Assembly (NCBI RefSeq): GCF_041380015.1
Contig: NZ_CP159978.1
DNA: 64,000 nucleotides
Strand: one strand, 5' to 3'
DNA from: Buchananella felis
GTDB taxonomy: Bacteria > Actinomycetota > Actinomycetes > Actinomycetales > Actinomycetaceae
A program made the position numbers and the translations under genes. The number at the start of each line of letters is the position of its first letter. Position 1 is the stretch's first letter. Positions 19,817-28,565 of the stretch are shown here, in pieces. The notes beneath the pieces are model-generated. The model searched no databases, had not been told where the DNA came from, and saw nothing but the letters and a program-made list of their open reading frames with translations.

Positions 19817-21712
19817 TCAGCGTCGGGCGCGCCGCCTGTCCAGGAAGCGCGATCCCCACGAGGACTGCTTGCCCTGCTCCAGGGCCCGCAGCTGGGCCCG
19901 GCGCATCTTGCCCACCAGGTCGGGCTGGGAGATCCAGCCGATCACGCACCCGGCGTCGTCCAGCACCGGCACGCCCTCCGGGCCGCCCGGCAAAAGCCGC
20001 TTGAGCACCTGCGAGGGCAGGCAGTGCGCGGGCACGCTCACGTGGTTGAGCGGCAGGGTGGCCAGGGTGGGGGCGGTGGGCGCAACGTCGGCGGCCAAGG
20101 CCAGATCCAGGGCGGTCACCACCCCCAGGAACTCGCCCTCCAGGGAGCCGCCCCGGCAGACCGGCAGGGCGCTCACTCCGGCCTGGCGCATGGTGCGGGC
20201 GGCCTCGTCGAGCGTGGTGGCGGGGGAGAGGACGGCGGGCACGGCCCCCATCAGCTGCTGGGCGCTGCGCCGGCCCAGCAGGGTGCGGTCCACCGGCTGG
20301 GTAAGCGCGTCGCCCCGGCGGCGCAGCTTCTCGGTGTAGATGGTGGCGCGGGTGAGGTAGCGGGAGGCGGCCGTGGCCAGCACCACCGCCAGCATGAGCG
20401 GAAGGATAAGCGAGTACTGCTCGGTCATCTCCACGATGATGAGCACGCCGGTCAGCGGGGCCCGGGCCGCGCCCGCGAAGGCCGCCCCCATGCCGATCAC
20501 GCCGTAGACGGCCGGGGAGGCGTCAGTCAGGTAGGCGATCGCCTGCCCGAAGGCGCTACCGGCCAGCGCCCCCAGGAACAGGGTGGGGGCAAACACTCCA
20601 CCCGACCCGCCCATGCCGATGGTCCAGGAGGTGTAGATGGCCCGGCCCAGCACCAGCAGGAGCAGCACGCCGATCGAGTACTGCCCGCTCAGGGCGGCCA
20701 GCTGCACCGAGCCGCCCGAGCCGTAGAGCACCGGCGCGGCCACCAACCCCGCCCCCAGCACCAGGCCGAGCACGGCGGGGCGGGACCACTCCGGCAGGCG
20801 CAGGAATCCCCACAGCCAGTCGATGGCGTCCTCTATCAGGTAGAGCAGCTTGGAAAAGCCCAGCCCCACCAGGCCGGCCCCGACGCCCACCAGGGCCACC
20901 CAGCCCATGTCGGTCAGGTCCGTCATGGTCAGGCTGGCCCCGATGTCCACCATCGTGTGCGAGCCCTGGATGGCGCGCGCCGTGACGGAGGCAGCGACGG
21001 AAGAAAGCACCACGTAGCCAAAGGACTCCGCAGAGAAGGCCGCCAGGATCACCTCCAGGGCGAACACGGCCCCGGCCAGCGGCGCGTGGAAGGTGGCGGC
21101 GATGCCACCGGCGGCGCCGGCTGCGGCCAGGAGCACCACGCGGGAGGTGGGTAGGCGCAGGCCCCCGGCGATCGAGGAGCCTAGGGCGGCGCCCACCTGC
21201 ACGATCGGGCCCTCGCGGCCGGCCGAGCCACCGCCGCCGATGGTGAGGGAGGAGGCGATCAGCTTGACCACCGCCACGCGCCCGGGGATGCGCCCGCCGT
21301 TCTTGGCCACCGCCAGCATCACCTCGGGGATGCCGTGCCCGCGCGCGGAGGGCGCGAAGCGGGCCACCAGCGGGCCGTACAGGAGCGCGGAGATGACCGG
21401 CAGGAACAGCAGGAATACCCAGGCGGGCAGCCCCAGCCAGCTATGGGCTGCCCCGGCGTGGCCGGCGTAGTCGGCGTAGCCCGTGCCCAGCCAGGACCAG
21501 CCCCGGATCATCAGGTCGAACAGGACGGAGGCCAGGCCCACCAGCACGCCGATGCCCACGGCCACCACGGCCAGGGCGGAGCGGTGAGCGGCCACCAGCT
21601 GGCGCACGCGGTCAGCGGGGAAGGGCGGCGCGGGGCTGGCCGCGCCCGGGGAGGCGGCAGGAGTGTGCTTGGCTGGGCGGGAGGGGCTGTGAGAGGCGCG
21701 CATGTTCGGCAT
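19817..21712 (-). CDS. CLC-type chloride channel/transporter with CBS domains
   Basis: 631 residues. The CLC selectivity motifs are present: GGGGSAGREGP (with the gating Glu) and GGSGGVFAPTLFLG. About ten membrane helices are followed by two CBS domains (from about residue 460: QQLMGAVPAVLSPATTLDEAA and LNHVSVPAHCLPSQVL), which usually sense adenine nucleotides. The gating Glu suggests H+/Cl- exchange rather than a pure channel. The start is uncertain: ATG at 21712 or 21703 are both plausible; a CAGATT sequence lies 6 nt before 21712. Confidence 0.85.
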   Translation of the reverse strand: MPNMRASHSPSRPAKHTPAASPGAASPAPPFPADRVRQLVAAHRSALAVVAVGIGVLVGLASVLFDLMIRGWSWLGTGYADYAGHAGAAHSWLGLPAWVFLLFLPVISALLYGPLVARFAPSARGHGIPEVMLAVAKNGGRIPGRVAVVKLIASSLTIGGGGSAGREGPIVQVGAALGSSIAGGLRLPTSRVVLLAAAGAAGGIAATFHAPLAGAVFALEVILAAFSAESFGYVVLSSVAASVTARAIQGSHTMVDIGASLTMTDLTDMGWVALVGVGAGLVGLGFSKLLYLIEDAIDWLWGFLRLPEWSRPAVLGLVLGAGLVAAPVLYGSGGSVQLAALSGQYSIGVLLLLVLGRAIYTSWTIGMGGSGGVFAPTLFLGALAGSAFGQAIAYLTDASPAVYGVIGMGAAFAGAARAPLTGVLIIVEMTEQYSLILPLMLAVVLATAASRYLTRATIYTEKLRRRGDALTQPVDRTLLGRRSAQQLMGAVPAVLSPATTLDEAARTMRQAGVSALPVCRGGSLEGEFLGVVTALDLALAADVAPTAPTLATLPLNHVSVPAHCLPSQVLKRLLPGGPEGVPVLDDAGCVIGWISQPDLVGKMRRAQLRALEQGKQSSWGSRFLDRRRARR

Positions 21713-21741
21713 GGAGGGAATCTGGTCGCGGGCAAAAGGTT

Positions 21742-21770
21742 GGGGCGGCCGGTTGCTCACCGGCCGCCCC
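21742..21770. terminator. Terminator of the S9 peptidase gene
   Basis: Perfect 11-bp stem (21742-21752 with 21760-21770), loop TTGCTCA, and on the minus strand a short T-rich tail. It stands between the S9 peptidase stop and the CLC start. Confidence 0.75.
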
Positions 21771-21779
21771 ATTTTCCCG

Positions 21780-23759
21780 CTAAGCGGAGATATTGACCAA
21801 CTCCGGCTGCTCCACCGGCAGCCCGAAGACCTGCTGGTAGAAGCACAGCTCGGTGGCGATGGCGTCGCGGATGGAGGTGGCCAGGCGCAGCCCGTGGCCC
21901 TCTCCCTCGTAGATCTTCAGGGCGGTGGGCAGCCCGGCCGCCAGGCGGGCCTCGTAGAGCTGCTGGGCCTGCTTGAGCGGCACCACGGGGTCGGAGTCGC
22001 CCTGCAGCAGTAGCAGCGGGGCCGGGTTGGTGCCGACGTTGTTCAGCGGGGAGCGGCGGGCAAGCTCGGCTTGCCCGGCGGGGCTGGACCCGTCCACGCC
22101 CACCAGCCGGTCAACATAGTAGCGCTCGAACTTGTGCGTCTCCGCCCGCAGCCCGGCCAGGTCGGTGACGCCGAAGGCGGAGGTGGCGGCGGAGAACACG
22201 TCGCTGCGCTCCACGGCGCGCAGCGCGGAGTAGCCACCGGCGGAGGCGCCGCGCACGGCGACGCGCTCGGGGTCCACCAGGCCCTGCTCGGTCAGGTAGC
22301 GCACGCCGGAGGCGATGTCCTCCACCTCGGCGATGCCCCACAGGCCGTCCAGGGCCTCGCGGTAGGCGCGCCCGTAGGCGGTGGAACCCCGGTAGTTCAC
22401 GTCCAGCACCGCAAATCCGCGCGAGGTCCAGAACTGCACGCGCAGGTCCAGGCCGGAGCGCGCGGCCGCAGTGGGGCCGCTGTGCACGCTGACCACCAGC
22501 GGGGGCAGCTCGCCCTCGGGACCCTGGTGGGTGGTGGAGTGGGGGGCGTAGTAGAAGCCGTACACGGTCTGGCCGTCGCCGGCCTCCCAGCTGATCTCCT
22601 TGGCCACGGAGACGTCCTGGTCGTCCATCCGCTCGTCGGAGGAACGTCGTAGGACCGTCACGTCGCCGCCGCTGACCTCGATGACGGCCGGGCGGTGGGT
22701 GTCGTTCTCCGCCAGCAGCACCACGCGCCCGGCGGAGGTGGCCACGTTGCCGGAGGGCTGCCAGCCGATCGGCCACTCCTCGCACTCGCCGTTGGCCAGG
22801 CGGATCGAGCCCAGGTGCCAGATGCCGTCCACGGCCCAGGAGCACACGATGTGGTCCTCGTCCAGGAAGTCGTAGGTGTGCAGGCCGATGATCCACATGG
22901 CCACGGAGAAGGTGCGGTCGGCGGGGTGCAGGGGGCGCACGCGCGGCTTGCCGTCCGCCAGGCCCTCCACGCGGTAGAGGTTCCAGTAGCCCGTCTGGTC
23001 GCACACGTAGACCAGGTCGCCGCCTGGGCTCCAGCGGGGCTCCACCACGGAGCAGTTCTCGCCGCCGCAGATCACCTGCTTGTCCACGGCGTGGCCCTCG
23101 AAGTCGAGGTTGGCCACGCACAGGCGGGAGGAGTTCCACGGCATGTGCGGGTGGTCCCACTCCATCCAGGACAGCATGGTGCCGGCGGGGTTCAGGTCGG
23201 GTGCCGCCACGAAGTCGGGGCCGGAGACGATCACGCGGATCTCGTCGGCCTCACGCCCGGCGCTGCCGTCCAGCGGGATGGCGACTAGGTCGTTGATGAC
23301 GCCCTCGGGGGTGTGGCGCTCGCGCACCGCGTAGACCAGGCCGCGCACCGTGTCGATGGTGAAGTCGGCGTAGCGGTGGCCGATCGCGGGGGTGAGGGGG
23401 ATCAGGGTGCGGCGGGCGCCGGCCGGCTCGAGCTTGTAGACGCGCCCGTCCCCGCCGTGGGAGACCACCACGACGCCCTCGGCGACCGCGTAGGCCTTGC
23501 CGCCGTACTCGTGCACGCGCGTGCGCACGTCCACCAGCTCGTTCTCCGGCGTCATCGGCAGGATCTCTTGGGTGATGCCGTCGCTGCGGCGGTGCAGCAG
23601 CACCTGGCGTCCTCCCTGGGTGGCGCGTCCCTCCACCCAGTAGGTGTCCGCGCCATCCACGCGAACCTGGGAGAGCTGCACGTTGCGACCGCTGATGAGC
23701 TCCGGCGTGATGGCGGAGGGCCAAGTGCCGTAGGGGGCGATAACGCGAGAAGTTGCCAT
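21780..23759 (-). CDS. S9 family serine peptidase (prolyl oligopeptidase/acylaminoacyl-peptidase-like)
   Basis: 659 residues, cytoplasmic. A beta-propeller N-terminal part is followed by an alpha/beta-hydrolase domain with the nucleophile motif GASAGGYS (about residue 515), the Asp in LQGDSDPVVPLKQ and the His in YEGEGHGLR. S9 peptidases cut short peptides after proline or remove acylated residues. A strong AAAGGAG site lies 7 nt before the ATG. It is a single-gene unit. The exact specificity cannot be read from sequence. Confidence 0.9.
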   Translation of the reverse strand: MATSRVIAPYGTWPSAITPELISGRNVQLSQVRVDGADTYWVEGRATQGGRQVLLHRRSDGITQEILPMTPENELVDVRTRVHEYGGKAYAVAEGVVVVSHGGDGRVYKLEPAGARRTLIPLTPAIGHRYADFTIDTVRGLVYAVRERHTPEGVINDLVAIPLDGSAGREADEIRVIVSGPDFVAAPDLNPAGTMLSWMEWDHPHMPWNSSRLCVANLDFEGHAVDKQVICGGENCSVVEPRWSPGGDLVYVCDQTGYWNLYRVEGLADGKPRVRPLHPADRTFSVAMWIIGLHTYDFLDEDHIVCSWAVDGIWHLGSIRLANGECEEWPIGWQPSGNVATSAGRVVLLAENDTHRPAVIEVSGGDVTVLRRSSDERMDDQDVSVAKEISWEAGDGQTVYGFYYAPHSTTHQGPEGELPPLVVSVHSGPTAAARSGLDLRVQFWTSRGFAVLDVNYRGSTAYGRAYREALDGLWGIAEVEDIASGVRYLTEQGLVDPERVAVRGASAGGYSALRAVERSDVFSAATSAFGVTDLAGLRAETHKFERYYVDRLVGVDGSSPAGQAELARRSPLNNVGTNPAPLLLLQGDSDPVVPLKQAQQLYEARLAAGLPTALKIYEGEGHGLRLATSIRDAIATELCFYQQVFGLPVEQPELVNISA

Positions 23760-23938
23760 GAATCACTCCTTTGGATCAGGTTCATCGTAGTGGTCTAGCC
23801 CGGTTTGCGGCAGGAACTAAGACAGCCTGTTTGGCGAGGCCACCCGGCGGGCCCGCCCTGGGGGCGCGGCGCTAATCCGGCGCCCGGATATGCCGTTGCC
23901 GTAAGATCGCCTCAATCCGCACGACCTTGACGGGACCC

Positions 23939-25957
23939 ATGGCTCTTCTTACCGACATCTCCTCCCACGCCGATTTGCGGTGCCTGACTAGCGGTCAGTT
24001 GCGCCAGTTGGCGCAGGAAATTCGTGCTGGCTTGGTGGAGTCCGTCTCTCGCACGGGCGGTCACCTGGGGCCCAACCTGGGCGTGGTGGAGCTGACGATC
24101 GCGCTGCACCGGGTCTTCGATTCGCCCCGGGACACCCTGGTGTTTGACACCGGGCACCAGGCGTACGTGCACAAGCTGCTGACGGGGCGTCACGATTTTT
24201 CCACGCTGCGTCAACCCGGCGGCCTGTCCGGTTACCCGTCGCGCGCGGAGAGCGAGCACGACGTGGTGGAAAACTCCCACGCCTCCACCTCGCTCTCCTG
24301 GGCGGACGGTATCGCGATGGCCCGCCAGATGGCGGGGGAGGACGACCGCTGGACCGTGGCGGTGATCGGCGACGGCGCCCTGACCGGCGGGATGGCCTGG
24401 GAGGCGCTGAACAACATCGCGGAGCACCCGGACTCCAAGCTGGTGATCGTGGTCAACGACAACGGCCGCTCCTACGCCCCCACGATCGGGGGCCTGGCGC
24501 ACCACCTGGACGCGCTGCGCACCCTCCAGGGCTACGAGTCCGTGATGGCGTGGGGGAAGGAGCGGCTGCAACGCTCTGGCCGGGTGGGGCGCGCCGCCTT
24601 CAGTGCGCTGCACGGCTTGAAGAAGGGCGTCAAGGACGTCTTCTCCCCGCAGGTGATGTTCGAGGACCTGGGCATCAAGTACCTGGGCCCGGTGGACGGG
24701 CACGACATCACGGAGATGGAGTTCGCCCTCACCCGTGCCCGCGAGTACGGCAAGCCGGTGATCGTGCACGTGATCACGGAGAAGGGCCGCGGCTACACGC
24801 CGGCGGAGGAGGACGTGGTGGACCGCTTCCACGCGGTCGGCGTGATTCACCCGGAGACGGGCCTGCCGGTGGCGCCGTCACGCTTTGGTTGGACCAGCGT
24901 GTTCGCCGATGAGATCAGGCGCCTTGCCGACGAGCGCCCCGAGCTGGTGGGCGTCACCGCAGCCATGCTCGCCCCCGTCGGCTTGGCGCCCTTCGCTGAG
25001 GCGCACCCGACGCGCGTGAAGGACGTGGGTATCGCCGAGCAGCACGCCGTCACTGCGGCGGCCGGCATGGCCTACGCCGGCCTGACCCCGGTGGTGGCGT
25101 TGTACGCGACCTTCCTGAACCGGGGCCTGGACCAGGTGCTGCTGGATGTGGGATTGCACGGCGAGCACGTGGTCTTTGCCCTGGACCGCGCCGGCATCAC
25201 CGGCGACGACGGTCCCTCCCACAACGGCGTGTGGGACATCGCCCTGTTGGGCCTGGTGCCCGGCATCACGATCGCCGCCCCCCGCGACGAGGCCACCTTG
25301 CGCGCCGCCCTGCGCGCCGCCGTGGATGGCAGCGGCCCCCAGGTGGTGCGCTACCCCAAGGGTGCGCTGCCCGAGCCCCTGCCTGCTATCGAGCGCCGCG
25401 AGGGCTACGACGTGTTGAAGCTGGCCGGCCAGGCGCGCCCGGCGATCGTTGAGGCCGACGCCGCCGCCCAGGTGCCGCCCACCGTCGGCGTGGAGGTGGG
25501 CGACGCTCCGCCCGCGCCCAGCAGCGACGGCGCCGAGCGCGGTGCGGCCGGTAATGGGCAGGGTGCGGCGGCGACGTCGGCCACCCAGGAGGGCCGAGCC
25601 AGGAGGCTGCTCATAGTCGCGATGGGGCCGCTGTGCCAGGAGGCGCTTACGGCCGCCCATCAGCTGGAGGAATCCGGCGTGCGGGTGGAGGTGGTTGCCC
25701 CCACGGTGGTGGTGCCGATGCCGCCCGCCCTGGTGGATCACGCGCGCGGCTTCGACGCGGTGGTCACCGTGGAGGACGGCCTGGCCGTGGGCGGTGCGGG
25801 CGACAAGCTGCGCGGCCAGCTGGTGGGGCTGCCGGTTGGCTGCGTGGGGGTGCGCTCGGTGTTCCCGGCCCACAACACGCGCGCCGCCCTGCTGGCGGAG
25901 ATGGGCATGGACAGCGCCGGAATTGTGCAGACCTCTCACTCCCTCCTCGATAGATAG
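23939..25957 (+). CDS. dxs: 1-deoxy-D-xylulose-5-phosphate synthase
   Basis: 672 residues. DXS condenses pyruvate and glyceraldehyde 3-phosphate with thiamine diphosphate, the first step of the MEP isoprenoid pathway. Seen: HLGPNLGVVELTIALH, the ThDP motif GDGALTGGMAWEALNN, and DVGIAEQHAVTAAAGMA in the pyrimidine domain. The ATG at 23939 gives the standard MALLTDISSHADL; a TTG at 23927 is possible. A Gly/Ala-rich insert of about 50 residues (about 500-555) sits between the pyrimidine and C-terminal domains, making the enzyme longer than the usual 620-640 residues. Confidence 0.93.
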   Translation: MALLTDISSHADLRCLTSGQLRQLAQEIRAGLVESVSRTGGHLGPNLGVVELTIALHRVFDSPRDTLVFDTGHQAYVHKLLTGRHDFSTLRQPGGLSGYPSRAESEHDVVENSHASTSLSWADGIAMARQMAGEDDRWTVAVIGDGALTGGMAWEALNNIAEHPDSKLVIVVNDNGRSYAPTIGGLAHHLDALRTLQGYESVMAWGKERLQRSGRVGRAAFSALHGLKKGVKDVFSPQVMFEDLGIKYLGPVDGHDITEMEFALTRAREYGKPVIVHVITEKGRGYTPAEEDVVDRFHAVGVIHPETGLPVAPSRFGWTSVFADEIRRLADERPELVGVTAAMLAPVGLAPFAEAHPTRVKDVGIAEQHAVTAAAGMAYAGLTPVVALYATFLNRGLDQVLLDVGLHGEHVVFALDRAGITGDDGPSHNGVWDIALLGLVPGITIAAPRDEATLRAALRAAVDGSGPQVVRYPKGALPEPLPAIERREGYDVLKLAGQARPAIVEADAAAQVPPTVGVEVGDAPPAPSSDGAERGAAGNGQGAAATSATQEGRARRLLIVAMGPLCQEALTAAHQLEESGVRVEVVAPTVVVPMPPALVDHARGFDAVVTVEDGLAVGGAGDKLRGQLVGLPVGCVGVRSVFPAHNTRAALLAEMGMDSAGIVQTSHSLLDR

Positions 25958-25968
25958 GCTCAATTAAT

Positions 25969-25988
25969 TTGGGGACGAAAGTCCCTGG
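25969..25988. promoter_or_regulatory. DosR/DevR-box-like palindrome upstream of pflB
   Basis: TTGGGGACGAAAGTCCCTGG matches 16 of 20 positions of the mycobacterial DosR box (TTSGGGACTWWAGTCCCSAA), including both GGGAC/GTCCC half sites. It is 173 bp upstream of the pflB start, in the only long gap before a fermentation operon. Hypoxia control by a NarL-type regulator is an inference; no regulator gene is in the window. Confidence 0.5.
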
Positions 25989-26161
25989 TGGGCCGAGTCT
26001 CACTGGCGAGAAATAGCCAAAAACGCTGCGATTCTGCGGATTTGTGGGGCATGCCACGATTGGGGAAACGCCCGAAAATACGTGCCAGAGCGCTCCGGGG
26101 TACTACCTTGGGATGGAGTCAAGGGCGGCACGGGCGCCGCCACTAAAGGAGGACCATTTTC

Positions 26162-28249
26162 ATGGTTGACGCGCAGGCGCAGCAGGAATCCGCTGCCTGG
26201 CAGACGTTCGTAGGCGGCCCCTGGCAGGAGTCGATTGACGTCCGCGACTTCATTCAGCGCAACTACACCCCGTACATGGGCGACGCGGCCTTCCTGGCCC
26301 CCGCCACGGCCAAGACCAAGGGCCTCTGGGAGACCCTCGAGCGCGACTACCTCTCCGTTGAGCGCAGCCGCCGCGTGTACGACGTTGACACCAAGACCCC
26401 CGCAGACATCGACGCCTTCCCGGCCGGCTACATCAGCGACCAGGACGACGTGGTGGTCGGCCTGCAGACCGACGTCCCGCTCAAGCGGGCCATGATGCCC
26501 AACGGCGGTTGGCGCATGGTGGAGACCGCCATCCGCGAGGCCGGCAAGGAGCCCGACCCCGAGGTGAAGAAGATCTTCACCCAGTACCGCAAGACCCACA
26601 ACGACGCGGTCTTCGACATCTACACCCCGCGCATCCGCGCCGCCCGCTCCTCCCACATCATCACCGGCCTGCCGGACGCCTACGGTCGCGGCCGCATCAT
26701 CGGTGACTACCGCCGCGTGGCCCTCTACGGCGTGGACGCCCTGATCGCCGCCAAGCAGCGCGACAAGGACTCCGTTGCCGACAAGCCCTTCACCGAGCAC
26801 TGGGCGCGCTTCCGCGAGGAGCACTCCGAGCAGATCAAGGCCCTGCAGAAGCTGAAGAAGATGGCCGCCACCTACGGCTTCGACATCTCCGGCCCGGCCA
26901 AGACCGCCAAGGAGGCCGTGCAGTGGACCTACTTCGGCTACCTGGCCTCCATCAAGAGCCAGGACGGCGCCGCCATGTCGATCGGCCGCCTCTCCGCGTT
27001 CTTCGACATCTACTTCGAGCGCGACATCGCCGCCGGCATCCTCACCGAGGAAGAGGCCCAGGAGATCATCGACGCGCTGGTCATCAAGCTGCGCATCGTG
27101 CGCTTCCTGCGCACCATCGACTACGACCAGATCTTCTCCGGTGACCCCTACTGGGCCACCTGGTCCGACGGCGGCTTCGGCATGGACGGCCGCCCGCTGG
27201 TCACCAAGACCTCCTTCCGTCTGCTGCAGACCCTGATCAACCTGGGTCCCGCCCCGGAGCCGAACATCACGATCTTCTGGGACGAGAACCTGCCCGAGGG
27301 CTACAAGAAGTTCTGCGCCTACATCTCGATCGAGACCTCCTCCATCCAGTACGAGGCCGACGAGCAGATCCGCTGCCACTGGGGCGACGACGCCGCCATC
27401 GCCTGCTGCGTCTCCCCGATGGAGATCGGCAAGCAGATGCAGTTCTTCGGTGCCCGCGTCAACGCCGCCAAGGCCCTGCTCTACGCCATCAACGGTGGCC
27501 GCGACGAGGTCTCCGGCAAGCAGGTCGTCAACGGCTACGCCCCCGTCGAGGGCGACGGCCCGCTGGACTTCGACGACGTGTGGCGCCGCTACGAGGAGAT
27601 GCTGGACTGGGTGGTAGGCACCTACGTCGAGGCCCTCAACATCATCCACTACTGCCACGACCGCTACGCCTACGAGTCCGTGGAGATGGCCCTGCACGAC
27701 TCCGAGATCGTGCGCACCATGGGCTGCGGCATCGCCGGCCTGTCCATCGTGGCCGACTCGCTCTCCGCCATCAAGTACGCCAAGGTCACGCCCGTTCGTG
27801 ACGAGACCGGCCTGGTGGTTGACTACGTCACCGAGGGCGACTTCCCGGTCTACGGCAACGACGACGACCGCGCCGACGACATCGCCGCGACCGTGGTCCA
27901 CACCGTGATGGACAAGATCAAGCGCATCCCCATGTACCGCGACGCCATCCCGACGCAGTCCGTGCTTACCATCACCTCCAACGTCGTTTACGGCAAGGCC
28001 ACCGGCGCCTTCCCCTCCGGCCACAAGGCCGGCACCCCGTTCGCGCCGGGCGCCAACCCCGAAAACGGCGCCGACACGCACGGCATGGTCGCCTCCATGC
28101 TGAGCGTGGGCAAGCTGGACTACGACGACGCGCTGGACGGCATCTCGCTGACCAACACCATCACCCCCTCGGGTCTGGGCCGCACCCTGGACGAGCAGGT
28201 CACCAACCTGGTCGGCATCCTGGACGCCGGCTTCATCCCGAAGGACTGA
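26162..28249 (+). CDS. pflB: Formate C-acetyltransferase, catalytic subunit lacking the glycyl-radical domain
   Basis: 695 residues against about 760 for E. coli PflB. The enzyme cleaves pyruvate with CoA to acetyl-CoA and formate under anoxia. The catalytic cysteine pair is C415-C416 in IACCVSPM; DTHGMVASML near the end is conserved. The protein stops at TNLVGILDAGFIPKD, just before the region that in E. coli carries the radical glycine (RVSGYA). That piece is a separate gene at 28314. A strong AAAGGAGGACC ribosome site precedes the ATG. Strong codon bias suggests high expression. Followed by the radical subunit and activase. Confidence 0.93.
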   Translation: MVDAQAQQESAAWQTFVGGPWQESIDVRDFIQRNYTPYMGDAAFLAPATAKTKGLWETLERDYLSVERSRRVYDVDTKTPADIDAFPAGYISDQDDVVVGLQTDVPLKRAMMPNGGWRMVETAIREAGKEPDPEVKKIFTQYRKTHNDAVFDIYTPRIRAARSSHIITGLPDAYGRGRIIGDYRRVALYGVDALIAAKQRDKDSVADKPFTEHWARFREEHSEQIKALQKLKKMAATYGFDISGPAKTAKEAVQWTYFGYLASIKSQDGAAMSIGRLSAFFDIYFERDIAAGILTEEEAQEIIDALVIKLRIVRFLRTIDYDQIFSGDPYWATWSDGGFGMDGRPLVTKTSFRLLQTLINLGPAPEPNITIFWDENLPEGYKKFCAYISIETSSIQYEADEQIRCHWGDDAAIACCVSPMEIGKQMQFFGARVNAAKALLYAINGGRDEVSGKQVVNGYAPVEGDGPLDFDDVWRRYEEMLDWVVGTYVEALNIIHYCHDRYAYESVEMALHDSEIVRTMGCGIAGLSIVADSLSAIKYAKVTPVRDETGLVVDYVTEGDFPVYGNDDDRADDIAATVVHTVMDKIKRIPMYRDAIPTQSVLTITSNVVYGKATGAFPSGHKAGTPFAPGANPENGADTHGMVASMLSVGKLDYDDALDGISLTNTITPSGLGRTLDEQVTNLVGILDAGFIPKD

Positions 28250-28313
28250 CACCCCGGGCCAAGCCCGTCCCCGAACAAACAATCTCGCCCAACCAGCAAA
28301 GAAAGAGCGATCA

Positions 28314-28565
28314 ATGGCTACTCCCACCTTTGAAGAGCGCCTGGCTTCCATGAAGGCCAAGCGCGAGGAGCGCGGCGGCGTCAAGGGCCTGTACCACGCC
28401 AACATCAACGTCCTCAACCGCGACACCCTCTACGACGCGATGGAGAACCCGGAGAAGTACCCGCAGCTGACCATCCGCGTGTCCGGCTACGCCGTGAACT
28501 TCGTGCGCCTGACCCGCGAGCAGCAGCTCGACGTCATCTCCCGCACCTTCCACGAGGGCATGTGA
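28314..28565 (+). CDS. grcA: Autonomous glycyl-radical subunit (GrcA/YfiD-like)
   Basis: 83 residues. Residues 29-83 match the C-terminal end of full-length PflB: NVLNRDTLYDAMENPEKYPQ, then the radical motif RVSGYAV with Gly58 as the radical site, then LTREQQLDVISRTF. The first 28 residues are charged and not part of PflB. It starts 64 nt after the pflB stop and overlaps pflA by 4 nt. In E. coli the homologue YfiD rescues oxygen-cleaved PflB; here it must supply the radical for the truncated PflB at all times, since no full-length copy is in the window. Confidence 0.9.
   Translation: MATPTFEERLASMKAKREERGGVKGLYHANINVLNRDTLYDAMENPEKYPQLTIRVSGYAVNFVRLTREQQLDVISRTFHEGM

Noticed and set aside
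28250..28313. Frameshift or assembly error splitting pflB
   Set aside because: The gap is 64 nt, the second gene has its own start and a 28-residue N terminus not found in PflB, and it overlaps pflA normally.
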